Below the pieces are notes generated by a model. That model did not search any database, was not told the origin of the DNA, and saw only the letters and a list, made by a program, of their open reading frames with translations. 64,000 nucleotides of DNA. Origin: Marivirga lumbricoides (GTDB lineage Bacteria > Bacteroidota > Bacteroidia > Cytophagales > Cyclobacteriaceae). The stretch covers positions 1 to 64,000 of the forward strand of contig NZ_BMEC01000020.1 of assembly GCF_014636295.1 (NCBI RefSeq), read 5' to 3'. The first letter of the stretch is position 1; the number at the start of each line of letters is the position of its first letter. The translations under genes were made by a program, and so were the position numbers. This document shows positions 54,617-63,563 of the stretch, in pieces.

Positions 54617-55552
54617 ATGAAGCACATATATTTCTGTTTTTTTCTTCTAATCATTTCGTATGATGGGTTCACCCAAGAAGAGAGAGATACCTTGCGGAAT
54701 CTACCGCAAGGTACTTCTTTAACCGCCTATACTTATGAAACTGGTTGGGGCTACTATACAGGCCATAGTAACTTGCTCAGGGAGGAATTTGCTGAGAAAT
54801 ATTACATTGATGGTGCGACTACTGTAGTGGGAGTGATAAGTCACCACACCGGGATAAATACCAATGATAATATCGCAGAATTTAATGTATACGAAGTTAG
54901 CACCAGTAAACTTCCAGGATCAATTTTAGGAACAAAAGAGGTGGCATATAAAGATATTGATTTATCTGGAGAATCTATGACCACCTTTTTTGATGAGCCA
55001 ATAGGTGTTAAGGATTCGTTTTACGTGTCTTTTAATTTGAAAGACTATGCACATGGTGGCTATGCGGGTGACACAATTGCTGTTTTAAGTGGAGAAGATG
55101 GTTCAAGGACAGAAGAAGACCTTGCTTTATATGGTAGAAATGCCATCAGATACCATAACCATGGCACAAGGCTTTGGAGAGATTTTTACACTCAGAACTT
55201 TACACCTGTAGCAACTCATTTTGCTATATTTCCTATCGTTGAATTTAAGGATGGCCCTGTTACTGGAATAAAAGATAAATTGGTAAGCCATAATCAGCTT
55301 ACACTGTATCCCCCTTTTCCTAATCCTGCTCTAAGTGAAGTTTCTGTCAGGTATTTTTTAACCAAGAAATCCAATGTTACAATAAACCTGCTATCTCTTA
55401 GTGGAGAAATACTTTATACTGATAATACAGGTAATTTGGTTTCAGGTGAGTATATACAGAAAATTGATACGAACAGTTTATCATCAGGTGTTTATATTGT
55501 AACTATACAATCAGGTATTACAAAATTAGCTGCGAGGGTAGTAGTAAACTGA
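54617..55552 (+). CDS. T9SS-sorted secreted protein of unknown function
   Basis: The 311-residue protein has a signal peptide (to about 20) and an uncharacterised beta-rich domain with many His residues (GVISHHTG, YHNHGTRLWRDF, VATHFAIFP). A C-terminal type IX sorting domain follows (LTLYPPFPNPALSEVSV ... SGVYIVTI). The His clusters could bind metal. It is 46 bp after the YCF48-repeat gene. Confidence 0.75.
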   Translation: MKHIYFCFFLLIISYDGFTQEERDTLRNLPQGTSLTAYTYETGWGYYTGHSNLLREEFAEKYYIDGATTVVGVISHHTGINTNDNIAEFNVYEVSTSKLPGSILGTKEVAYKDIDLSGESMTTFFDEPIGVKDSFYVSFNLKDYAHGGYAGDTIAVLSGEDGSRTEEDLALYGRNAIRYHNHGTRLWRDFYTQNFTPVATHFAIFPIVEFKDGPVTGIKDKLVSHNQLTLYPPFPNPALSEVSVRYFLTKKSNVTINLLSLSGEILYTDNTGNLVSGEYIQKIDTNSLSSGVYIVTIQSGITKLAARVVVN

Positions 55553-55587
55553 AATTATTTGGCTATGGACAATGGATTTACCAAAGA

Positions 55588-56100
55588 ATGATCAGGGTTA
55601 TCAACGAAGTAAATGGTTTTGATCAACAAATTGGACATCTTGTAGCGATGATGAGTATTACACGCTCTGTCACCATACAAGAAGTAATGAAGCTGAGTGT
55701 AAAGCAATTGGATTTTAATGATAATAATAGATGGAATTCAATCGGCACTTTATTAAAACACATAGCTGCACTTGAAACATGGTATTATAACCTTACTTTT
55801 AATGGAAGAGACTTAAATAGTGCGGAAAGAATATTTTGGCAAGGTGCTCTACCAGGGGAGCTGGATTTAGGTTTAATAAAAGGTAATGATATTCATTACT
55901 ATTTGGAATGTTTGCATAATATTAGGTCACAAACCATAAAGGAACTACAAAATAAAGAGGATGAGTGGTTGTATGTACAAAGCGTTTCCGGATCAAATAA
56001 TTATTACAAATGGTTTCATGTAATGGAAGACGAAATAAGTCATAGAGGTCAGATAAAATGGATAAAAGCGAGGTTTCCTTCAAGTTTAGATGTCAAATGA
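55588..56100 (+). CDS. DinB-family protein
   Basis: The 170-residue protein is a four-helix bundle of the DinB/YfiT type. It has metal-ligand-like His in TLLKHIAALETW and in EDEISHRGQI near the C-terminus. Members bind Zn or Ni and include thiol transferases, but the reaction here is unknown. Its stop overlaps the start of the DUF4625 gene (ATGA), so the two are translationally coupled. Confidence 0.78.
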   Translation: MIRVINEVNGFDQQIGHLVAMMSITRSVTIQEVMKLSVKQLDFNDNNRWNSIGTLLKHIAALETWYYNLTFNGRDLNSAERIFWQGALPGELDLGLIKGNDIHYYLECLHNIRSQTIKELQNKEDEWLYVQSVSGSNNYYKWFHVMEDEISHRGQIKWIKARFPSSLDVK

Positions 56101-56915
56101 GAAAGTATACAAAAAAAATTTACGTATTATTCATACTGTTTACTGCAGTAGGATATGGCTGTTCTGAAAATGATTCAATAGATAAAGGGCCGGATATAGA
56201 AAAACCTACTATAGTTATGGTAGATACCTCGCCTCAAGCGAAAGAGGGTCTGGTTTGTAATTCTACTGAGCAAAATATAATTTATGTTTCTACAGGCAAC
56301 TCTGTTGTATTGAATTTACGCTTTACAGACAATCTTAACCTATCACAATACAAAATTGATGTTCATAATAATTTTGATTGTCACTCGCACAGCAGAATTT
56401 TAGGTTCTTCTTGGCAATTGTTAAAGATAGAGAATATTAATAGCAATGACCTTTCAATTAAAGAGGAGTTGCAAGTTCCTGAAGATGCTCTTGCAGGAGA
56501 TTACCACTTACAAATTTTATGTCTTGATGAAGCCGGAAACGAGGCAGACCCATTAATTTATAGTATTAAAGTTGAAAATGCAATTGATAATGTACCTCCA
56601 CAGATATCACTTTCTGAACCTTCTTCTGGCACAGTAAATATAACAAGGGGAGAAGAATTGAGTTTTTCAGGTAGTATAACTGATAATAATTCACTTTCCA
56701 ATGGAAAAATTGAAATCACCTACAAGGATCCTAAAGGTACTGAGTTCTTCCCTATTCAGGAATTCTTTCCCGAAGAACAAGGTACAGAAGCTTCTTTTGA
56801 TTTAAAATTAAAAATACCACCCTCTGCTACTACAGGTAAGCATATTTTTAGCGTAATAGGATACGATACATTCAACAATTCAAGTGCGAAAGTAATAGAG
56901 GTAGTATTTGAATGA
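56097..56915 (+). CDS. DUF4625 lipoprotein
   Basis: I chose the ATG at 56097, which overlaps the DinB stop and yields a lipoprotein signal (YGCSEND). The 272-residue product has two Ig-like halves. The first has NLSQYKIDVHNNFDCHSHSR, the His-rich block typical of DUF4625, and the second has ISFSGSITDNNSLSNGKIEI. DUF4625 genes are often found beside TonB receptors and MerC-domain genes in Bacteroidota, so a role in metal uptake is plausible. It converges on the TonB receptor gene. Confidence 0.82.
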   Translation: MRKYTKKIYVLFILFTAVGYGCSENDSIDKGPDIEKPTIVMVDTSPQAKEGLVCNSTEQNIIYVSTGNSVVLNLRFTDNLNLSQYKIDVHNNFDCHSHSRILGSSWQLLKIENINSNDLSIKEELQVPEDALAGDYHLQILCLDEAGNEADPLIYSIKVENAIDNVPPQISLSEPSSGTVNITRGEELSFSGSITDNNSLSNGKIEITYKDPKGTEFFPIQEFFPEEQGTEASFDLKLKIPPSATTGKHIFSVIGYDTFNNSSAKVIEVVFE

Positions 56916-56952
56916 ATTTACCATCGTTTATTTGATTCAAAATAATTACCAT

Positions 56953-59322
56953 TTATTTCTTACCTATTATTGTAAAAGGTAATTTCAATGTAATATTGAA
57001 ATTACGTCCCTGTTCAGGGAGGTTTAGCAGACGGTATCTACTTAGATGGTTCATGTATTGCACATCAGCAAGATTCTGGACTGTAAAAATAAATTTCAAG
57101 GCTGTATTTTTAATATTAATGTCCCAACCAGTTGAAAAATTTAAAAGAGTATAGCCTGGAGTAGGTTTTTCATTTCTGTCAACTCGGTTTTGATCAGCAA
57201 AGTAGTGTGTTAAAATTCCAACAAACATATTGTTGAAATAAGTATATTTAAAAGGCAACTTATATTCAACTTCACCTAGAATAGAAAATGGCGGAGTAAA
57301 TGGAAGTGCCAGATTATTATTCATATTATAATTCCATATGTATTCTAAACCAGTTTTGATGTGAAGAGCTTTTATAAAATGGTATTCAATAGTAGCTTCA
57401 CCTCCGGCAAAAATGGCATTATCCTGAGTATATCGATAAACCTGGCCACCTTCTGGTAAGGTAGAGAATTGCGCGGTTGGGCTAAGATATATAAAGTGTT
57501 TAAAGTAGTTATAAAATGGAGTAAGACTGGCATGAAAACCTTCTGTATGATAGGTAAGATTTAAGTCCACCTGCCATCCTCTCTCGGTATTAAGAGTACT
57601 ATCGCCATACTCATGTCTGAAAGTTCCGTGATGTATGCCATTAGAAGACAATTCAGGAGCACTGGGCATGCGGAAACTACTTCCTACATTAAGTTTTGCA
57701 TTAAAGTGGTGATTAGGATAAAATGAAATACCTGTGGCACCTGAGAAGTTAGAAAAATTCCTTTTTACTTCCCCAGTTCTTTCATTATATCCACTAATTG
57801 TTTCGGGGTCGGAATAGATTGGATCTAAAAATCTCTCGATATCCCTCAAACCATTATCAACTCTTAGGCCACCGTTGATGGTTATAATTTTATTAAGGGC
57901 ATATTCCTGATAAATGAATAAACCTGCATTTCCCGATTTAAAATCCGAAAGTAGGAATTCAAATCCACTTCTCTTGTTTTGTTGATATTGCCCCTGAAAT
58001 CCGTAAATACTACTGAGTTTTTTATTGATTTGGTGGTGGTACTTTATGTTAGCAGAAATAGTTTGTAAAGTGAGTCCAAGTGCGAGCTGACCTTCCGGCC
58101 TGGGGCCTTTCCCATGGGCGTGAGGACTTGATTCTTCTCTACGATAGTTATTTTGATAACCGAGATCTACCTCTAGCCAATCTTTATTAACTAGAATATT
58201 AGCATTGGCAATTATTTTAAAATGATTCGTAACCTGCCTTGGAACATCAATATTTCTGCTATCACCATCACTGGTTAATTGGTATTCTCTGGGTATGCCT
58301 AAAGCACCAGTAAAGAAACCTGCTTTTTGATGAAAATTACTGATAGTAATCGAAACATGACCCCATTCTTTAGCTAAACCAAACATAGCTGACATATTCC
58401 GCTCATTTCCTGCAGTATTTTTCAACCTTTGATTGTAGATAGGCAAAACAAACCGATTGTAAGTAAAGCTGTCTGCAGGAACTTTATAGTCCGCAAAATC
58501 CTGTGTAGAAAACCTAAGGCGGAAAACTTTCCCATTTTTATTTCCTTCTATCATAGTAGAAGTTCCTACTAAATTATTGTTGCTTTTAAATGTTGATAGT
58601 ATGTTCCCTCCCAAAGTGTTTTTAACTGGAAATGATGGTGCTAAAATATTAATCACCCCACCTAAACCATCGGAACCATACAAAAGAGAGGAAGGCCCTT
58701 TTATAATTTCAACCCTTTCCGGCTCGTACTGATCAATTTCCAATCCATGGTCAGCCCCCCACTGTTGCCCTTCTTGCTTTATACCTCTGTCATTTACTAT
58801 TATTCTGTTAAAGCTAAGCCCACGAATTACTGGTTTTGCAATACCAACCCCCGTATTTATAGCATTAATCCCAGGTATGCGCTGTAGCGTGTTTACAAAA
58901 GTATTGCTATTGTTTTTATCGAGAAAATCTCTTTCAATCGTTTCAATAGTCATTGATTGTTCAGTTGGTCCTGATTTAAAAGGACTCGCCTCAACCCGCA
59001 CTTCTTTTAACTCTAATGAGGAGGGCTTTAATAAAAAATCTATAATAAGATTGCTGTCACTAAGACTAACAGTCCTTGTTATTGCTTCATACCCTACACT
59101 TGTTACCTGAAGTTGATAAATTCCGTTTTTTAAATTGCTTATTTCGTAGTGTCCGTTTTCGTTAGCAATATCTCCAATATTAAGTTCCTTAATTTGAATT
59201 GTCGCTCCGATAAGTACTTCCTCAGATTTATTCTTAACTGTGCCTGAAATAGTATACCGTTGGTTTTGAGCATATACATGGAAGGATATAACAATGAACA
59301 AAATAATAAAACTATATTTCAT
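56953..59322 (-). CDS. TonB-dependent receptor, candidate zinc receptor
   Basis: The 789-residue outer-membrane receptor has a signal peptide (to about 18) and a carboxypeptidase-regulatory-like domain (about 22-105, ISGTVKNKSEEVLIGATI). A plug with the typical SLELKEVRVEA start and RIIVNDRGIKQEGQQWGADHGLEIDQYEPERVEIIKGPSSLLYGSDGLGGVINI follows, then a 22-strand barrel. An extracellular-loop-like segment near 397 reads SSPHAHGKGPRP, which is reminiscent of His-rich loops in zinc receptors. A GCAAY box lies 38 bp upstream. The ligand, zinc or a zinc-binding molecule, is inferred from context. Confidence 0.88.
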   Translation of the reverse strand: MKYSFIILFIVISFHVYAQNQRYTISGTVKNKSEEVLIGATIQIKELNIGDIANENGHYEISNLKNGIYQLQVTSVGYEAITRTVSLSDSNLIIDFLLKPSSLELKEVRVEASPFKSGPTEQSMTIETIERDFLDKNNSNTFVNTLQRIPGINAINTGVGIAKPVIRGLSFNRIIVNDRGIKQEGQQWGADHGLEIDQYEPERVEIIKGPSSLLYGSDGLGGVINILAPSFPVKNTLGGNILSTFKSNNNLVGTSTMIEGNKNGKVFRLRFSTQDFADYKVPADSFTYNRFVLPIYNQRLKNTAGNERNMSAMFGLAKEWGHVSITISNFHQKAGFFTGALGIPREYQLTSDGDSRNIDVPRQVTNHFKIIANANILVNKDWLEVDLGYQNNYRREESSPHAHGKGPRPEGQLALGLTLQTISANIKYHHQINKKLSSIYGFQGQYQQNKRSGFEFLLSDFKSGNAGLFIYQEYALNKIITINGGLRVDNGLRDIERFLDPIYSDPETISGYNERTGEVKRNFSNFSGATGISFYPNHHFNAKLNVGSSFRMPSAPELSSNGIHHGTFRHEYGDSTLNTERGWQVDLNLTYHTEGFHASLTPFYNYFKHFIYLSPTAQFSTLPEGGQVYRYTQDNAIFAGGEATIEYHFIKALHIKTGLEYIWNYNMNNNLALPFTPPFSILGEVEYKLPFKYTYFNNMFVGILTHYFADQNRVDRNEKPTPGYTLLNFSTGWDINIKNTALKFIFTVQNLADVQYMNHLSRYRLLNLPEQGRNFNITLKLPFTIIGKK

Positions 59323-59359
59323 AAATACCCTAAATCATCTGTGACTGGTGAGCTTAAAC

Positions 59360-59372
59360 GCAATGAGATTGC
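59360..59372. promoter_or_regulatory. GCAAYNNNRTTGC box at the TonB receptor gene
   Basis: GCAATGAGATTGC is a perfect palindrome 38 bp upstream of the receptor start. On the minus strand it is directly preceded by TATATTAG, a -7-like element, in the same arrangement as TATATTTG before the box at the MerC gene. Confidence 0.75.
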
Positions 59373-59754
59373 TAATATAATAAAAATCCAGAAATTGGGG
59401 GTTCTAAATTGATTGTAAACTAATAAGCTTTTAATCTGGCTAGAAATGATAATCCACTTTACTCTTGCAGTAGCTTAAATAAATGGCTGAGAATATGATA
59501 TATAAGTTCTAATCCTTAGCACCTGTTTTAAATGCATAAAAGATATACGTATCAAATTGATAATTAGCAAATTAGAATTGCTAAACAATTACTGCCGTAT
59601 CCATCTTCCTGAACAGCGAAAATTAGCTGTTTTTAAAAAAAATCTGATTATGCTGATGTTTTGAATTTCTGATTGATAAGTAAAGGCTCAAGTGGAGAAA
59701 AAGATTCTTTTCAATACTTGGAAGTTGATAAGAAAGGATCATGATGTATTAAAC

Positions 59755-59767
59755 GCAACTTTATTGC
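59755..59767. promoter_or_regulatory. GCAAYNNNRTTGC box at the MerC gene, upstream copy
   Basis: GCAACTTTATTGC. Its final ATTGC supplies the -33 element of the MerC promoter, 19 bp before the -7 element TATATTTG, so a bound repressor would cover it. Confidence 0.78.
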
Positions 59768-59793
59768 ATAAGATACTCAAACAATTATATTTG
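59764..59793 (+). promoter_or_regulatory. Promoter of the MerC-domain gene
   Basis: A TTG-type -33 element (59764-59767 region) and TATATTTG (59786-59793) are 19 bp apart. Both elements lie in or against the two GCAAY boxes. Confidence 0.65.
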
Positions 59794-59805
59794 CAACTAT
59801 ATTGC
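59793..59805. promoter_or_regulatory. GCAAYNNNRTTGC box at the MerC gene, downstream copy
   Basis: GCAACTATATTGC starts 38 bp from the upstream copy. Its first G is the last base of the -7 element TATATTTG (59786-59793), and it extends over the likely transcription start. Confidence 0.78.
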
Positions 59806-59812
59806 ATTTATT

Positions 59813-60229
59813 ATGATAACCCTTTTAAATAAAAAGTCAGATCAGTTAGGTATGATTAGTTCTACACTCTGTATTTTTCATTGTTTAATTACGTACTTAA
59901 TATTAGCAGCGTATCCTGCTTTATTTAGCACCTCTAATCAAAGCTTTAGGTTATGGGGTTATGTGGATTTTTTGCTTTTAGGAGTTTCCTACCTTGCAGT
60001 GTTTAGAACCATACAACAATCTAATATTATATGGATAAAAATAAGTCTGCTAGTGACTATCGTACTCCTTACTTTCTTTATTATAAATGAGCGGTTCGGA
60101 GGTATTGAATTTCCAATAGATATGATGTATTTCCCTGCTCTTGCGATGATAATATTACATTTAGTCAATTTAAGAAAATGTAGATGTAAAGCAGGCTGTT
60201 GCGAAAAAATTCAAGTTTCTATGAAATGA
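59813..60229 (+). CDS. MerC-domain membrane protein
   Basis: The 138-residue protein has four membrane segments and the MerC-type Cys motif in SSTLCIFHCLITYLI on the first helix. A Cys-rich tail follows (RKCRCKAGCC). MerC proteins carry mercury in mer operons, but in Bacteroidota many single MerC-domain proteins sit in zinc-type loci. Its neighbours (Fur/Zur-type regulator 114 bp downstream, TonB receptor, CobW) favour a role in zinc handling. Two GCAAY boxes cover its promoter. Confidence 0.85.
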   Translation: MITLLNKKSDQLGMISSTLCIFHCLITYLILAAYPALFSTSNQSFRLWGYVDFLLLGVSYLAVFRTIQQSNIIWIKISLLVTIVLLTFFIINERFGGIEFPIDMMYFPALAMIILHLVNLRKCRCKAGCCEKIQVSMK

Positions 60230-60342
60230 AAAAGCATTTTAAACTATAGTAGAACCTCTATTCTGGAATCAAGGAGACTCACTTTATATTTTAGAACTAC
60301 AAAATGAATTTTACACACTAGTTCAATCAAAACCATAAAATT

Positions 60343-60768
60343 ATGAATAAGCAGAGCGCCACAGAAATTCTTAAAAAACATATGCAGCGGATTACTGAAA
60401 AACGAGTGGTGCTTTTGCAATTTTTGATGAAGCATTCCAAAGCTTATACACTCTCTGAGATAGAAAAGAACTTGTCAATTACAATGGATCGCGTAACAGT
60501 TTATCGCACGCTTCAAACTTTTGAAATAGCTGGGCTTATTACAAAACTGGTTGACCAGAGGGGTGTTTGCATGTATATGTTCAATTTTGAGAAACATGAG
60601 GGTTTGAGCATGCACCCTCATCTTCATTGTTCAGATTGCGATGAAATTGTTTGCCTGCCCTGCTTACCCATTGAATATTTAGAGAAGCTAAAAAACTATG
60701 AAATTGACGATATGTATTTTTTATTGAATGGAAAATGCAAGTCCTGTTCTAACAACGATGAAAACTAA
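60343..60768 (+). CDS. Fur-family repressor, probably Zur-type
   Basis: The 141-residue regulator has an N-terminal winged-helix DNA-binding domain (RITEKRVVLLQFLMKHSKAYTLSEIEKNL...RVTVYRTLQTFEIAGLI). Its C-terminal metal-binding domain has HPHLHCSDCDEIVCLPC and GKCKSC, giving paired CxxC structural zinc sites. The subfamily cannot be set from sequence alone, but the nearby DUF4625, TonB, MerC and CobW genes are those of zinc regulons. It is the only regulator in this part of the window and the best candidate for binding the GCAAY boxes. No box precedes the gene itself. Confidence 0.88.
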   Translation: MNKQSATEILKKHMQRITEKRVVLLQFLMKHSKAYTLSEIEKNLSITMDRVTVYRTLQTFEIAGLITKLVDQRGVCMYMFNFEKHEGLSMHPHLHCSDCDEIVCLPCLPIEYLEKLKNYEIDDMYFLLNGKCKSCSNNDEN

Positions 60769-60874
60769 TCCCTTCATTTTTATATATCTTCTATGCACTT
60801 CAATAAAATGTAGAAGAGTTAATATACCCAATTTATAAAACTGTTGTCTTTTTTAAATTAGCATCCCTTTCTAT

Positions 60875-62572
60875 TTACCCTTTTGATTGTTCAATTTGAC
60901 TCAATTTATGCATTTTTTCAATCAATTTACCTGTAATAGCCACTACTGAAGGTTTAGGAATATTGTCATCATCAAATGGCCATTTACTGGTTGGTTTCTT
61001 TATATCAATTGTCTGTTCTCCCGGGTGTTGAACACTCAGAATAAGAGTTTTGCCATCAGGCGCAAACCATGGCCCCGTGAGCTCGGCATCTTTAGGAGCT
61101 GAAGCTACCCTGATCACTTTTCCAGCATCTTCGCCAAATCGGGGAATAACAAACAGGCTATTATTCTTAAATGCCATATAAGGCTTCCCCTCTTTATTCA
61201 TTGCACTACCGGACATGTCAGATGTAAACCACATGTTTCCGGAAAAATCAAAGGCCAGATTATCAGGGCAGGAAAACCCACTTTCTTCACCACCAGCTTT
61301 ATACGTTGAAGCGGTAAAAGTGAGAGAATCAAACTTACCAGCTGTTTCCTCAATCTTTAAAATTGAACCATGATGGTCATCTTTTTTTACATTATTAGTA
61401 AGCGCCACGAAAATATTCCCAGTGATAGGGTCAATCTCAATATCCTCTGGTCGGTTCAATTCAGTGGCTCCTAGCAATCTTGCTGCTTCCCTGGCCCGGA
61501 TTAAAACCTCCGTTTGATCTTTAAATTTCTTTTTCAAAACAGGTTGTCTCTCCCAATCCAGCGGCAACCATTTGCCATTCACTGTATCAGCTACATACAA
61601 AGTTCCTTCTTTTAAAGACCCAGGTGTTGAGGAGATGAATTTATATAAATGCTCATTCATTTTATCATCACCAGAATAGGCTACCACACGTTTATCTTCA
61701 AGTTCGTACACTGTGCAACACTCATGAGCAAACCTGCCTAATGCTATGTGTTTTTGAGCAGAACCATCCTTTGGGTTTATTTCAACTACCCAGCCATAAT
61801 GTTCAGGAGGGTAATTGTAAAAATGTTCCCACCCATAATTGCTTTCAACATGGGTTGGATTCTCATTTTCATCGTACTCAGTTTCTCCGAAGCAGCTGTC
61901 ATAATTCTCCTCACAGGTAAGAAAAGTATTCCATGGAGTTATTCCTCCTGAGCAATTACTATTTGTGCCTTTAACAGTTAATTTATCTTTTATCGGTCTA
62001 TCCCAATTAAGGCTTATAGGAGTTTGCGAGGTTATCCTACGATTGTGGGGATCATTTTCAACAACTTTCCATTTCCCGTTGACTTCTTTAATTCTTACAA
62101 TGCTTCCTCCAACATTGTACATTTCTTTATCAACCTGATCTTTGGTTTTCTGGTTTTTAGGGTTCTCATACTTATTAAAATCAAAGTGAGAAACAAACAG
62201 AGGGTTAATATACTCATGATTTACCCAAAGAAGACCATCTTTTGGATTATTAGAATCAAGGGGTATAAAACACGTAAAATCATTATTAAAACCGAAATTA
62301 TCCTTTTCAGAAATACGGTCTCCCCATTTTATAAGGACATGGTAATCTAATCCTTCTACTAATAATAAATCGTCTTTGTCCGAAGGATCAAGACCCTTTA
62401 CCTTAAAATTGCGCAACATTTGCAAATAATCTTCCCCTTCTGTTTGAAAAGCTAAGGATGGAGTTGATATATTACCACTTTGAGCTAAAAAAGGTGGCAA
62501 AAAGGCCATCCCCAAACCAGCCTTTCCTAGGAAAGAAATGAACTCTCTGCGTTTTAATTTTTTAGTTTGCAT
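60875..62572 (-). CDS. PhoX-type alkaline phosphatase (DUF839)
   Basis: The 565-residue protein has a Tat-type signal (LKRREFISFLGKAG), so it is exported folded. It has PhoX signatures: LWVNHEYINP, NCSGGITPWNTFLTCEENY (metal-binding Cys-Glu-Glu) and GRFAHECC. PhoX enzymes release phosphate from esters and use iron and calcium, unlike zinc-dependent PhoA. The gene overlaps the end of the preceding phosphodiesterase gene by 11 bp, so both are co-transcribed and could act on the same glycerophosphodiester substrates. Confidence 0.88.
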   Translation of the reverse strand: MQTKKLKRREFISFLGKAGLGMAFLPPFLAQSGNISTPSLAFQTEGEDYLQMLRNFKVKGLDPSDKDDLLLVEGLDYHVLIKWGDRISEKDNFGFNNDFTCFIPLDSNNPKDGLLWVNHEYINPLFVSHFDFNKYENPKNQKTKDQVDKEMYNVGGSIVRIKEVNGKWKVVENDPHNRRITSQTPISLNWDRPIKDKLTVKGTNSNCSGGITPWNTFLTCEENYDSCFGETEYDENENPTHVESNYGWEHFYNYPPEHYGWVVEINPKDGSAQKHIALGRFAHECCTVYELEDKRVVAYSGDDKMNEHLYKFISSTPGSLKEGTLYVADTVNGKWLPLDWERQPVLKKKFKDQTEVLIRAREAARLLGATELNRPEDIEIDPITGNIFVALTNNVKKDDHHGSILKIEETAGKFDSLTFTASTYKAGGEESGFSCPDNLAFDFSGNMWFTSDMSGSAMNKEGKPYMAFKNNSLFVIPRFGEDAGKVIRVASAPKDAELTGPWFAPDGKTLILSVQHPGEQTIDIKKPTSKWPFDDDNIPKPSVVAITGKLIEKMHKLSQIEQSKG

Positions 62573-63470
62573 GCTTTTGATATAAAATATTTGAGACTTC
62601 CAATGGTCTATCTGTAGCTATAATATTAGCACCATTGTTAACATAAGTGACATAAACAGCATCGTTCCTCTTTGCTTTCGCACTTTTATCAAGATTACCT
62701 AAAGTACCAAGGATAGCTGTGATTTCTAATTTCTGAAGCTTCTGATAATGATCCTTACCAGGCTCTTTTGTGCCAACGAAACCTAGCAATTGGGAAAATG
62801 GAATGCCTGACTTTCTGATTTGCTTCAAAGCGCCATCATCTCCGGCAGACACCGAGATAATTACATCTGGGTTAAGCGAATGAACTAGTTCTGCATCCTG
62901 AATGCGGTAGGTAATAATAGCCGCATAAGTTTCAGCTTCATATTTTTTAATTACTTTTAATACTTTATCATAAGGAACACCACGTTTTACGTCAAGTGTA
63001 TAAAGTACTTTACCCTTGCCCCATGCCAGTGCCTGATCAAGTGTAGGTATCTGATAAGGAGTTTGTTTACCTTCGTTATCTACTAATTTAAATTTCAACA
63101 ATTCACTTAATGTAAAATCTGACAAATTTCCACTTCCGGTTGTCGTTCTGTCTAAAGTTCTATCGTGCATTAATACCAGCATGCTATCACTAGTCATTGA
63201 AACATCGCACTCAATAATCAGTTTAGGAATTTGACCTGAAATATATTGAAACGTTTCAATGGCATTTTCAGGAAATCCAGGATATGGCCCACCTCTATGT
63301 GCACTAATAAGCGGTTGAGAATCATTTAGCCAAGCATTAAAAGTGGCTAAGCTGTCGTTTTGACTTTCAGCTTCAGAAGATTTACCCATCTCTTTCACTT
63401 TATTACTTGTTGGGTTATTACACCCTACCAGCCATAGAATGATTAAAGAGAAATAAAAGTATTTTTTCAT
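62562..63470 (-). CDS. Glycerophosphodiester phosphodiesterase lipoprotein
   Basis: The 302-residue protein has a lipobox (WLVGCNN, Cys near residue 17) and a GDPD TIM barrel: SAHRGGPYPGFPENAIETF with the first catalytic His, IIECDVSMTSDSMLVLMHD with metal-binding Glu/Asp and the second His, and RTTTGSGNLSDFT. It cleaves glycerophosphodiesters to glycerol phosphate. It is the first gene of a pair with PhoX and lies 93 bp downstream of the CobW gene. Confidence 0.9.
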   Translation of the reverse strand: MKKYFYFSLIILWLVGCNNPTSNKVKEMGKSSEAESQNDSLATFNAWLNDSQPLISAHRGGPYPGFPENAIETFQYISGQIPKLIIECDVSMTSDSMLVLMHDRTLDRTTTGSGNLSDFTLSELLKFKLVDNEGKQTPYQIPTLDQALAWGKGKVLYTLDVKRGVPYDKVLKVIKKYEAETYAAIITYRIQDAELVHSLNPDVIISVSAGDDGALKQIRKSGIPFSQLLGFVGTKEPGKDHYQKLQKLEITAILGTLGNLDKSAKAKRNDAVYVTYVNNGANIIATDRPLEVSNILYQKHAN

Positions 63471-63563
63471 AATGAATAACTGCGATTTAAGATTAAAATT
63501 TGAAAACTCTGAATTGAGACAGGTTAAGGATTGATTAAGAAATAGTTAGTATAATAATGAACA

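Larger units (their letters stand above)
59323..59812. other. 490-bp regulatory spacer between receptor and MerC gene
   Basis: No gene is seen. This divergent spacer has one GCAAY box at the receptor end, two at the MerC end, and a further inverted repeat TTAGCAA / TTGCTAA (59564-59570 and 59578-59584) with a 7-bp spacer. It is likely to hold two zinc-responsive promoters. Confidence 0.6.
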
